Source: JBBQVO01 sp038211505
GTDB lineage: Bacteria; Chloroflexota; Dehalococcoidia; DSTF01; JACRBR01
Assembly: GCA_038211505.1 (NCBI GenBank)
Contig: JBBQVO010000077.1
Location: 1-14,464, forward strand
Reading direction: 5' to 3'
DNA: 14,464 nt
Under the pieces are notes generated by a model, which worked only from the letters and a program-made list of their open reading frames with translations, was not told where the DNA came from and ran no database searches. The position numbers were made by a program, and so were the translations under genes. This document shows positions 5,880 through 12,828 of the stretch, one piece after another. Positions within the stretch are counted from its first letter, which is position 1. Each line of letters opens with the position of its first letter.

Positions 5880-7841
5880 CTACACGTCGAGATTCTTGAC
5901 CTGGGTGGCGTGGCCCTGGATCCACTTTTTGCGGGGGGCTACTTCGTCGCCCATGAGGGTGGAGAAGATTTCTTCGGCCTTCATGGCGTCTTCGATGTTG
6001 ACCTGGAGCATCGTGCGGCGCTCGGGATCCATCGTTGTCTCCCAGAGCTGCTCCGGGTTCATCTCGCCGAGACCCTTGTAGCGCTGGATGTGCGCCTTCT
6101 GGCCGTCCTTGAGCTTGGAAACGTGCTGGTCGCGCTCCTGATCGGAGTAGATCCAGGTGTGCTGGCGGCCCACCTGGATGCGGTAGAGCGGCGGCTGGGC
6201 GATGAAGAGGCAGCCTTCATCGATGAGGGTGCGCATGTAGCGGAAGAAGAAGGTCAGCAGCAGCGTGCGAATGTGCGAGCCGTCGACGTCGGCGTCGGCC
6301 ATGATGATGATGCGGCGGTAGCGCAGCTTCGTGGCGTCGAGCGTCTCGCCGAAGCTGGTGCCGAGCGCGGTGATGAGGGCGCGGATCTCTTCGTGCGCCA
6401 GCATCTTCTCCATGCGCGCCTTCTCGACGTTGAGGATCTTGCCGCGGAGCGGCAGGATCGCCTGGAAGCGCCGGTCGCGCCCCTGCTTCGCCGTGCCGCC
6501 GGCCGAGATGCCCTCGACAAGGTAGAGCTCGCACTGGAAGGGATCGCGCTCGCTGCAGTCGGCGAGCTTGCCGGGCAGCATCGTGCCATCGAGCAGACCC
6601 TTGCGGACGACGAGATCGCGCGCCTTGCGGGCGGCCTCGCGCGCACGTGCGGCCAAGATGCCCTTCTCGATAATGCGGCGGCCGTCGGACGGATGCTCCT
6701 CGAGATGCTGCATCAGGCCTTCGGTGACGGCGCTCTGGACGTGCGTCTTGACGTCGGCGTTGCCGAGGCGGGTCTTCGTCTGGCCCTCGAACTGCGGCTC
6801 GGGCAGCTTGACGCTGATGACGGCGACGAGGCCCTCGCGGACGTCGTCGCCGCTGAGGTTGGCGTCATCGTCCTTGAGGAACTTGTTCTTGCGGGCGTAG
6901 TCGTTGAGGACGGACGTCAGCGCGGCGCGGATGCCGGTGAGGTGCGAGCCGCCATCGATCGTGTTGATCGTGTTCGCGAAGCTGAACTCCGCCTGCGAGA
7001 AGCCGTCGTTGTACTGGATCGCCGCTTCGACCTGCGTCGTGTCGACTTGCTTCTCGATGTAGATCGGACGCGGGCTGAGCGTGTTGCGGCCCTTGTTGAC
7101 GTGGCGTACGAAGCTGGCGACGCCGCCCTCGAAGCAGAAGTTCATCTCGCGCTCGCGGCCGGCGCGCAGGTCTACGAAGCGGATCCAGATGCCCTTCGTC
7201 AGATAGGCCATCTCGCGGAAGCGCTGCAGCAGCATGTCGTAGTCGTGATCGATGGCGTCGAAAATCGTGTCGTCGGCGAGCCACGATGACGTCGTACCGG
7301 TCTGCGTCTGCTTCGGGTCGGGGGAGGTCTTGAGCGGCCCCTTCGGGATGCCTTTCTCGTACTCCTGACGGTAGACCTTGCTCTCGCGCCGGACTTCGAC
7401 CCACATCTTGCTGGCGAGCGCGTTGACGACGGACGCGCCGACGCCGTGGAGGCCGCCGGAGACTTTGTAGGCGCCACCGCCGAACTTACCGCCGGCGTGC
7501 AGCACGGTCATGATCGTTTCGAGGGCCGACTTGCCGGTGGTCTTGTGTTTGTCGACGGGGATGCCGCGGCCGTCGTCGCGCACCGTCACCCAGCCGTCGG
7601 CTTCGAGCGCGATATCGATGCGCGAGCAGTAGCCGGCCATCGCCTCGTCGACGGCGTTGTCGACGACCTCGAAGACGAGGTGGTGCAGGCCGCGTTGATC
7701 CGTCGTGCCGATGTACATGCCGGGGCGGCGGCGTACGGCCTCGAGACCCTCCAGCACCTGGATATCGGAGGCGGTGTAGGAGTCGGCCTGCTTGCCTTTG
7801 CGGGCGGCGGGCATCTCTTGTTCGGCGCGCTGTCTCACCAT
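5880..7841 (-). CDS. gyrB: DNA gyrase subunit B
   Basis: This is the ATPase/TOPRIM subunit of DNA gyrase, which with GyrA introduces negative supercoils. The 653-residue length matches the short GyrB class. GHKL ATPase motifs are EVVDNAVDEAMAGY (58-71), DDGRGIP (89-95) and GGLHGVGASVVNALA. The transducer domain has DGFSQAEFSFANTINT and GGSHLTG. The TOPRIM part has LVEGISAGGTAKQGRDR (Glu443) and MADADVDGSH (Asp516/518/520). The end is complete (IQRYKGLGEMNPEQLW ... VKNLDV). The EGDSAGG motif has Ile445 in place of Asp. GyrB rather than ParE is favoured by general resemblance. Start is uncertain: ATG 7841 and ATG 7814 both lack a good ribosome site. gyrA is not adjacent. Confidence 0.95.
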   Translation of the reverse strand: MVRQRAEQEMPAARKGKQADSYTASDIQVLEGLEAVRRRPGMYIGTTDQRGLHHLVFEVVDNAVDEAMAGYCSRIDIALEADGWVTVRDDGRGIPVDKHKTTGKSALETIMTVLHAGGKFGGGAYKVSGGLHGVGASVVNALASKMWVEVRRESKVYRQEYEKGIPKGPLKTSPDPKQTQTGTTSSWLADDTIFDAIDHDYDMLLQRFREMAYLTKGIWIRFVDLRAGREREMNFCFEGGVASFVRHVNKGRNTLSPRPIYIEKQVDTTQVEAAIQYNDGFSQAEFSFANTINTIDGGSHLTGIRAALTSVLNDYARKNKFLKDDDANLSGDDVREGLVAVISVKLPEPQFEGQTKTRLGNADVKTHVQSAVTEGLMQHLEEHPSDGRRIIEKGILAARAREAARKARDLVVRKGLLDGTMLPGKLADCSERDPFQCELYLVEGISAGGTAKQGRDRRFQAILPLRGKILNVEKARMEKMLAHEEIRALITALGTSFGETLDATKLRYRRIIIMADADVDGSHIRTLLLTFFFRYMRTLIDEGCLFIAQPPLYRIQVGRQHTWIYSDQERDQHVSKLKDGQKAHIQRYKGLGEMNPEQLWETTMDPERRTMLQVNIEDAMKAEEIFSTLMGDEVAPRKKWIQGHATQVKNLDV

Positions 7842-7886
7842 GAAGTCTCGTTGTCCGTGCTACTTTGCCGAGTGTCTCAAGATCGA

Positions 7887-7921
7887 AAAGACCCCGAGCG
7901 AAGCTGGCTCGCCGGGCCTTT
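7887..7921 (-). terminator. Terminator-like hairpin in the gyrB leader
   Basis: On the minus strand an imperfect stem (AAAGGCCCGGCGAGC pairing with GCTCGGGGTCTTT, with a mismatch and a bulge) around a 7-base loop is followed by TTTTCGATCTT. It lies between the predicted gyrB promoter and the start codon. There is no minus-strand gene upstream for it to terminate, so an attenuator role is possible. Confidence 0.45.
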
Positions 7922-7957
7922 GAACAACGTGCGCCAAACAGGGTTCCGCACCTCCAT

Positions 7958-7984
7958 ATTGTACCACAGAAGGCGTCCCTTCTG
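7958..7984 (-). promoter_or_regulatory. Extended -10 promoter for gyrB, with inverted repeat
   Basis: On the minus strand TGGTACAAT is an extended -10 element (TACAAT at 7963-7958). No good -35 box is visible. Immediately upstream is the inverted repeat CAGAAGG/CCTTCTG (7967-7984, 4-base loop), which could be an operator. Predicted leader length to ATG 7841 is about 110 bases. Confidence 0.5.
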
Positions 7985-8112
7985 GGCACTGTCGCGGCGC
8001 CGATTTAGATTCGAATTCGGCTCGATCTCGCGTCGGCACGAGGTCGCTCGACCGGCTCGACCGCCGAGCGCGAATCGCGTACTGTTACGGACGCTTCGAG
8101 GGAGGTTCGGCG

Positions 8113-8958
8113 ATGAGAATCGAAGTTAACGGCGTGCGGATATTCTTCGATGTTGAGGGCGCGAAGTTCGTGCCCGACGGGCCGGTGATGCGCGACCGGC
8201 CGACGCTGATCCTGCTGCACGGCGGGCCGGGGATGGATCACGCGCACTACATGCCGGCGTTCTCGCAGTACGCCGATATCGCACAGATCATCTACATCGA
8301 CCATCGCGGCAACGGACGCAGCGATCGCGGGTCGCGCGATGACTGGAATGTTCCACAGTGGGGCGACGACATCCACGCGTTCTGCCAGGCGTTGGAAATT
8401 GAGAAGCCGATCGTGCTCGGCACGTCGTTCGGAGGCATTGTCGCGATTTCGTATGCGACGCGGCATCCGGAGCATCCGGGGAAGCTGATTCTCGCCAGCA
8501 CGGAGGCGCGCGCCGAGCGGGAGCGGACGCTGGCGGTGTTTGAGCGTTTGGGTGGCGCGAAGGCCCGCGATGTCGCCGGGCGCTTCCTTGACGGCGATAC
8601 GGCGGCGTTCGCCGAGTTCGGGCGCGTCTGTTCGCCGCTGTATTTCCGGCGGCATGTTGCGGATCTCGAGGTCTACGGCCGGTCGATCGCCAACGAGGAC
8701 GTGGTCACGCACTACTTCCAGCCGGGCGGCGAGGCGAGCACGATCGACATGCTCGAAGCGATGTCGCGCATCCTGTGTCCGACACTGATCCTCACGGGCG
8801 AGGACGACCCGATCACGCCGGCGGAGAACAGCGCCGATATGGCCGCGCGTATCCCGCCGCATCTTGTGCGCCTGGAGCGCTACGCCAACACCGGGCACAG
8901 CGTCTTCGAAGACGAGCCGCGGTCGTTCGACGCGGTGCGGGAGTTCATCCTCTCGTGA
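8113..8958 (+). CDS. Alpha/beta hydrolase (first of tandem pair)
   Basis: This 281-residue protein is a cytoplasmic alpha/beta hydrolase resembling proline iminopeptidases and related C-C or ester hydrolases. The oxyanion region is LLHGGPGMDH (34-43), followed by DHRGNGRS (63-70). The nucleophile elbow is GTSFGG with Ser105. The acid is in GEDDPITP (Asp231/232) and the catalytic His is in NTGHSVF (His262). The lid region (about 131-205) is where it differs most from its neighbour and probably sets specificity. The substrate is unknown. ATG 8113 follows GGGAGG with good spacing. Its TGA overlaps the GTG of the second copy (GTGA). It is divergent from gyrB. Confidence 0.88.
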   Translation: MRIEVNGVRIFFDVEGAKFVPDGPVMRDRPTLILLHGGPGMDHAHYMPAFSQYADIAQIIYIDHRGNGRSDRGSRDDWNVPQWGDDIHAFCQALEIEKPIVLGTSFGGIVAISYATRHPEHPGKLILASTEARAERERTLAVFERLGGAKARDVAGRFLDGDTAAFAEFGRVCSPLYFRRHVADLEVYGRSIANEDVVTHYFQPGGEASTIDMLEAMSRILCPTLILTGEDDPITPAENSADMAARIPPHLVRLERYANTGHSVFEDEPRSFDAVREFILS

Positions 8959-9812
8959 GAATCGAAGTCAACGGGGTGCGGATCTTCTTCGATGTGGAGA
9001 GCGCGAAGTTCGTGCCGGATGGGCCGATCATGCGGGAGCGGCGGACGCTGATTCTGCTGCATGGCGGGCCGGGGATGGATCATTCGACGTACAAGCCGGC
9101 TTTCTCGCGCTTCGCCGATATCGCGCAGGTGATCTACATCGATCATCGCGGCAACGGGCGCAGCGAGCGCGGGCCGCGGGACGCGTGGACGCTGGCGCAG
9201 TGGGGCGACGATCTGTTTGCGTTCTGCGAGGCGCTCGATATCGAGAAGCCGATCGTCATGGGCAATTCGTTCGGCGGCTTCGTCGCGATGTCGTACGCGA
9301 CGCGCCATCCGGATCATCCGGGCAAGCTGATCCTGTCGAGCACTGCGTCGTCGGGGCAGGCGCACGTCGAGCGCAGCATCGCGATGTTTACTAAGTTCGG
9401 TGGGGACGAGATCGGCGCGATGGCGCGCCATGCGCTCACCGTCGGGTACGACAGCCCGGAGTTCACGTTGCGCTGGTTGACGGAGGCAATGCCGTACTAC
9501 AACACGAAGCCCGGCGATCCTCACGCCACCGCGCGCACAGTGATGACGTCGAAGGTGCTGATCGACTTCCTCGGCCCTGGCGGCGAAGGACTGACGTTCG
9601 ACATGACCGCCGATCTCGCGAAGATCGCCTGCCCGACGCTGGTGCTCGGCGGCGAGGACGATCCGATCACGCCGATCGAGTCGTCGGAGGACATCGCTGC
9701 CGCGCTGCGGCCTGGTCTCGTGCAGTTCGAGCGATTCGCCGGCTGCGGCCACGGTGTCTTCCGCGACGACCCGCGCGCGTTTGATGTTATCCGTGAGTTC
9801 ATGCTGCGATGA
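8955..9812 (+). CDS. Alpha/beta hydrolase (second of tandem pair)
   Basis: This 285-residue paralogue of the preceding hydrolase is predicted to start at GTG 8955, because that codon aligns exactly with the ATG of copy 1 (both begin RIEVNGVRIFFDVE) and GGGAG lies 11 bases upstream. The frame is open further upstream only as a shadow of copy 1. Roughly three quarters of the first 130 residues are identical by eye to copy 1, while the lid is more divergent (LRWLTEAMPYYNTKPGDPHA). The triad is Ser105 (GNSFGG), Asp in GEDDPITP and His in GCGHGVF. The GTGA overlap implies coupled translation, so the two enzymes are made together; the substrate is unknown. Confidence 0.88.
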   Translation: MRIEVNGVRIFFDVESAKFVPDGPIMRERRTLILLHGGPGMDHSTYKPAFSRFADIAQVIYIDHRGNGRSERGPRDAWTLAQWGDDLFAFCEALDIEKPIVMGNSFGGFVAMSYATRHPDHPGKLILSSTASSGQAHVERSIAMFTKFGGDEIGAMARHALTVGYDSPEFTLRWLTEAMPYYNTKPGDPHATARTVMTSKVLIDFLGPGGEGLTFDMTADLAKIACPTLVLGGEDDPITPIESSEDIAAALRPGLVQFERFAGCGHGVFRDDPRAFDVIREFMLR

Positions 9813-9830
9813 TCGTCGGCGGTGGCGCGT

Positions 9831-9898
9831 CTTCCACGAAGAGACACGAAGGAACACAAAGAGAATGGTCCACAGAGGGCACAGAGAGATCACAGAAG
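9831..9898. repeat. Dispersed CCACGAAG / CCACAGAG repeat
   Basis: After the hydrolase stop the sequence contains CCACGAAGAGACACGAAGG and then CCACAGAGGGCACAGAGAG. These belong to the same A/G/C-rich motif family as the copies at 3871, 4127 and 14299. It is non-coding, and its function is unknown. Confidence 0.5.
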
Positions 9899-9938
9899 GT
9901 GAGGGGAGGCACGGTCCGACGGCACCTGTAGGCGTCGC

Positions 9939-9967
9939 TTGACTCGTTGGGGGTGCGGGCGTAGCCT
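9939..9967 (+). promoter_or_regulatory. Promoter of the thiamine operon
   Basis: TTGACT (9939-9944), a 17-base spacer and TAGCCT (9962-9967) place a start near 9974, about 11 bases before the TPP aptamer. The -10 box is a weak match, but the position fits the riboswitch well. Confidence 0.5.
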
Positions 9968-9984
9968 GAATCTACGAGACTATC

Positions 9985-10075
9985 GTTCTGCGGGAGCTGG
10001 GGATGGCCCGGCTGAGAGGCCTTGACGGGCGACCGCCGAACCTGATCCGGATAATTCCGGCGCAGGGAAGAGCAG
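9985..10075 (+). promoter_or_regulatory. TPP riboswitch (THI element)
   Basis: The conserved thiamine pyrophosphate aptamer core is present: CGGGAGC, CTGAGAGG (10012-10019), then GAACCTGATCCGGATAAT and CCGGCGCAGGGAA (10057-10069). P1 can form from GTTCT (9985-9989) and AGAGC (10069-10073). P3 is GCTGGG/CCCGGC (9996-10012), and P4 is CCGG/CCGG around ATAATT. It precedes thiD and should switch the whole operon off when TPP is abundant. Confidence 0.95.
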
Positions 10076-10079
10076 CTCC

Positions 10080-10111
10080 AGCGCCTCCCTGACTGGTCGA
10101 GGCGCTTTGTT
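10080..10111 (+). terminator. Riboswitch expression platform: terminator overlapping the thiD ribosome site
   Basis: AGCGCCTC (10080-10087) and GAGGCGCT (10099-10106) form a perfect 8-bp stem followed by TTGTT, directly before ATG 10112. The 3' arm holds GAGG, the only plausible thiD ribosome site (9 bases from ATG). The same hairpin could therefore both terminate transcription and hide the start site. A possible antiterminator pairs GAGGC (10016-10020) with GCCTC (10083-10087). Confidence 0.75.
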
Positions 10112-10981
10112 ATGTCCGACGAGATGCCTGAAGATGCGCCGCGCGTCCCGCGCGCGCTGACGATCGCCGGCAGCGATTCCGGCGGCGGCGCCGGCATCCA
10201 GGCTGACATCAAGACGTTCGCCGCGCTCGGCGTCTACGGCACGTCGGCGATCGCGGCCGTGACGGCGCAGAACACGCTTGGCGTGCGCGGCTGGCTGGCG
10301 ATGCCGGCGGATCTCGTCGCGCAGCAGATTGATGCCGTGCTCAGCGATATCGGCGCGGACTCGGTGAAGACGGGGATGCTGGCGAACGCGGCGATCATCG
10401 AAGTCGTCGCGGCGAACATTCGCGAGCATGACGTGCGGGCGCTGGTCGTCGATCCGGTGATGGTGGCGAAGGGCGGGCAGGCCCTGCTCGAGGACGACGC
10501 CGTCGCGGCGCTGATCCACGATCTGCTGCCACTGGCGCAGGTCGTCACTCCCAACATCCCGGAGGCGGAGGCGCTGACGCGTCGCACAATCGCAAACTGG
10601 GACGCGGCGAGAACGGCGGCGGCGCAGCTCGTCGAGATGGGGGCGAAGTCCGTCGTGATCAAGGGCGGCCATTTCGAGAATGATCCAGCGGCCACGGATC
10701 TCTACTTCGACGGCGGCGAGTATCACGAATTCACAGCGACGCGCGTCGACACGCGCAACACGCACGGCACGGGCTGCACGTTCGCATCGGCGATCGCGGC
10801 GGGGATGGCGAAGGGGCTGACCGTGCGCGACGCGATCGCGCAGGCGAAGGCGTACGTGACGCTGGCGATCCAGCATGCGTATCCGGTCGGGAACGGGCAG
10901 GGGGCGGTGCACCATTTCTACCGTTACTGGCAGCCGACCGGGCAGCAGCGGTATCGGCCGGGGATTGGGGTTAGTCGGTAG
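10112..10981 (+). CDS. thiD: Hydroxymethylpyrimidine (phosphate) kinase
   Basis: ThiD phosphorylates 4-amino-5-hydroxymethyl-2-methylpyrimidine and its monophosphate to give HMP-PP, the pyrimidine half of thiamine. The 289-residue ribokinase-fold protein has LTIAGSDSGGGAGIQADIKTF (16-36), GVYGTSAIAAVTAQNT, VDPVMVAKGG, VTPNIPEAEAL, VVIKGGH and DTRNTHGTGCTFASAIA, which holds the anion-hole/catalytic Cys222. It ends GAVHHFYRYW with a short extra tail. It is the first gene after the TPP riboswitch. ATG 10112 is preferred because it follows the riboswitch terminator arm containing GAGG. The rest of the operon starts 167 bases downstream. Confidence 0.95.
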   Translation: MSDEMPEDAPRVPRALTIAGSDSGGGAGIQADIKTFAALGVYGTSAIAAVTAQNTLGVRGWLAMPADLVAQQIDAVLSDIGADSVKTGMLANAAIIEVVAANIREHDVRALVVDPVMVAKGGQALLEDDAVAALIHDLLPLAQVVTPNIPEAEALTRRTIANWDAARTAAAQLVEMGAKSVVIKGGHFENDPAATDLYFDGGEYHEFTATRVDTRNTHGTGCTFASAIAAGMAKGLTVRDAIAQAKAYVTLAIQHAYPVGNGQGAVHHFYRYWQPTGQQRYRPGIGVSR

Positions 10982-11062
10982 TCGTTGGGGGTTGGTCGTT
11001 AGGGTTGTGTTGTGGTGTGGCGTTCGCGAGCTGCGATGTTGAGGTGGTGGCGACCGACGCGG

Positions 11063-11082
11063 GACAGGTCTGGAGACCTGTC
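11063..11082. repeat. Palindrome GACAGGTCT GG AGACCTGTC
   Basis: This is a perfect 9-bp inverted repeat with a 2-base centre in the gap between thiD and the small membrane protein. It looks like one more dispersed repeat unit. It could also act as an intra-operon hairpin. No T-run follows. Confidence 0.55.
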
Positions 11083-11148
11083 GGTACGGTTCACCGCCGC
11101 GCGGATTGGTAGCGGGGTCTGTGTTGGCATGCGAACTGTGAGCTTCGT

Positions 11149-11409
11149 TTGAACTTGCTGTGGCGGCGGTATTTGCGGTCGGGGTATGCGCCTTCGTGGT
11201 TCTATGTGCTGGTGGGCGTCGGGTTTGTGGCGATCGCGGTGTGGGCGGTGACGCAGCGGGACTGGATTGTGATGGCGCTGGCGCTGGCGATGATCCCGGT
11301 GACGATCGGCGGAGGGCGCGTGATGGGGCAGCTGAATGCATCGGCGGCGGAATCGCGACGCGTGTTGCGCGAGCAGGAGCGGATGCGGAGGAACGAAGAT
11401 GATCGATGA
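11149..11409 (+). CDS. Small two-helix membrane protein in the thi operon
   Basis: I do not recognise this 86-residue protein. It has a basic N-terminus (WRRYLRSG), two hydrophobic helices (about 17-34 and 39-56) separated by a short QRD turn, and a highly charged C-terminal helix (64-86, ending REQERMRRNEDDR) with coiled-coil character. By charge, both ends probably face the cytoplasm. The start is a TTG at 11149 with no convincing ribosome site, so the exact start is uncertain. Its last 11 bases overlap the start of thiG, and thiG's GGAGG ribosome site lies inside it, which supports it being a translated operon member. A role in thiamine metabolism or precursor uptake is only a guess from position. 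Confidence 0.6.
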   Translation: MNLLWRRYLRSGYAPSWFYVLVGVGFVAIAVWAVTQRDWIVMALALAMIPVTIGGGRVMGQLNASAAESRRVLREQERMRRNEDDR

Positions 11410-12193
11410 TGCGCTGACGATCGCCGGTAAGCAGCTGCGGTCGCGATTGTTTCTCGGCACAGGAAAGTATGCGAGCGCCGAGCAGACAATCGCGTCGCTC
11501 GACGCGTCGGGCGCGGAGCTGATCACGGTGGCGATCCGCCGGCTCGATCTCGATAATCCGCACGCGAGGACGGAGCTGGATTACATCGACTGGTCGCGGT
11601 TCACGGTGCTGCCGAACACGGCCGGCTGTCGCACGGTCGACGAAGCGCTGCTGACGGCGCGGCTCGGACGCTCGGTGACGGACTCGACGTGGGTGAAACT
11701 CGAAGTGATCCCCGATCCGAAGTACCTGCTGCCGGATCCGATCGGGACGCTACGCGCGGCGGAGCAGCTGATCGCCGAGGGCTTCGTCGTGCTGCCGTAC
11801 ATCCACGCCGATCCAGTGCTGGCGAAGCATCTGGAGGAGGCGGGGTGCGCGACAGTGATGCCGCTGGGATCGGCGATCGGCTCCGGCCAGGGGCTGCGGA
11901 TGCTCGACGCGATCAAGATCATCATCGAGAACGCGCAAGTGCCCGTCGTCGTCGATGCGGGCATCGGCGCGCCCTCGGACGCGGCCCTGGCGATGGAGAT
12001 CGGCGCCGATGCGGTGCTGATCAATACAGCGGTCGCGAAGGCGCAGGATCCGCCGCTGATGGCGGCGGCGATGAAGAAGGCCGTCGAGGCCGGGCGCGAG
12101 GCATTTCTGGCGGGACGCATCGCCGCGAAGCCGTACGCCACCGCGAGCAGCCCGACGGAGGGCGTCGCCGCGCTCGCGAGTACGAGCGGGTGA
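11399..12193 (+). CDS. thiG: Thiazole synthase
   Basis: ThiG forms the thiazole phosphate ring from deoxyxylulose 5-phosphate, dehydroglycine and ThiS-thiocarboxylate. The 264-residue TIM barrel shows LFLGTGKY, VLPNTAGCRT (70-79), WVKLEVIPD with the Schiff-base Lys100, LPYIHADPVLAKHLEE, MPLGSAIGSGQG and VVDAGIGAPSDAALAMEIGADAVLINTAVA. ATG 11399 is chosen because GGAGG (11387-11391) lies 7 bases upstream and the protein then begins MIDDALTIAG as expected; the longer frame adds 21 unlikely residues. It overlaps the preceding small gene by 11 bases and the next gene by the GTGA at 12190-12193. Length is normal for the family. Confidence 0.95.
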   Translation: MIDDALTIAGKQLRSRLFLGTGKYASAEQTIASLDASGAELITVAIRRLDLDNPHARTELDYIDWSRFTVLPNTAGCRTVDEALLTARLGRSVTDSTWVKLEVIPDPKYLLPDPIGTLRAAEQLIAEGFVVLPYIHADPVLAKHLEEAGCATVMPLGSAIGSGQGLRMLDAIKIIIENAQVPVVVDAGIGAPSDAALAMEIGADAVLINTAVAKAQDPPLMAAAMKKAVEAGREAFLAGRIAAKPYATASSPTEGVAALASTSG

Positions 12194-12828
12194 CGCGATC
12201 CGGCGAGCGGCTGCGACTGCCGCATCCGGCGCTGATGCTTGTGACGGACGGCGAGCGCGCTGATGTTTGCGGTGATGCGGTATGCGGCGGCGTGAACATC
12301 GTGCAGGTACGAATGCCCGGGCGATCGACGGCTGACGTGATCGACGCGGGCGCGCGCGTTCGCGATGCGATCGGTGATCGCGCGTTGCTGACCATCAACA
12401 GCGACGTCGACGCCGCGATCGCGCTCGAAGCCGACATTCTGCATCTGGCCGAGTGCGCAGGGACGATGGTTGACGCGCGTGCGCGCGTCGGCGGCCGCAT
12501 GCTGACTTCGCGGGCGGTGCATGGCATCGAAGCCGCGATCGCTGCGGAGCGCGAGGGGGCGGACTTCGTATTGCTTGGCACCGTGTTTGCTTCGATGTCG
12601 CATCCCGGCGGCGAGACGATCGGGATCGAGGGTGTGCGGGCGGTGTGCGATGCCGTCCGCGTGCCGGTGATTGTGATCGGAGGCATCACGGCCGAGAACG
12701 CCGCGTCGGTGATGCGCGCGGGCGCGGCGGGTGTGGCGGTGATCAGCGCGATCTTCGACGCCGAGTATCCGCGTCAGGCTGCTGCGGCGCTGTGTGATGC
12801 TATGACAACGCCGGCGCGCGCGTCGTGA
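12190..12828 (+). CDS. tenI: ThiE/TenI-family protein, probably TenI-like thiazole tautomerase
   Basis: This 212-residue TIM barrel belongs to the thiamine phosphate synthase/TenI family: LMLVTDGERA, VNIVQVRMPG, LLTINSDVDAAI, GGRMLTSRAVHGIEAA, GADFVLLGTVF, VPVIVIGGITAENA and GVAVISAIF. However, residues known to act in ThiE are changed. The QxRxK motif reads QVRMP (Lys replaced by Pro43), the Asp after Asn70 is Ser71, the second metal Asp is lost (LHLAECAG), and the catalytic-loop Lys is missing (SMSHPGG). TenI, the B. subtilis thiazole tautomerase, also lacks TMP-synthase activity and sits with thiO-thiS-thiG. His111 aligns with its proposed catalytic His, though many ThiE proteins also have a His there. 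Start is GTG 12190, overlapping thiG's TGA. TMP synthase is then expected elsewhere in the genome. Confidence 0.75.
   Translation: MTRSGERLRLPHPALMLVTDGERADVCGDAVCGGVNIVQVRMPGRSTADVIDAGARVRDAIGDRALLTINSDVDAAIALEADILHLAECAGTMVDARARVGGRMLTSRAVHGIEAAIAAEREGADFVLLGTVFASMSHPGGETIGIEGVRAVCDAVRVPVIVIGGITAENAASVMRAGAAGVAVISAIFDAEYPRQAAAALCDAMTTPARAS

Noticed and set aside
5910..7289. Plus-strand open frame of 459 codons opposite gyrB
   Set aside because: It is the antisense of well-conserved gyrB codons and has repetitive Ala/Val/Leu/Glu composition without family features.
7486..7989. Open frame starting in the gyrB leader, considered as a leader peptide
   Set aside because: The only start near the GGAGG in the leader is a CTG, and the frame runs into gyrB in another phase with no family match.
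8775..8954. Upstream extension of the second hydrolase
   Set aside because: The residues are a frame-shifted reading of the end of copy 1. The GTG at 8955 aligns with the ATG of copy 1.
9980..11563. Minus-strand open frame of 527 codons across the thiamine region
   Set aside because: It crosses the TPP riboswitch, thiD and the start of thiG on the opposite strand, and shows low-complexity Pro/Ser/Arg sequence.
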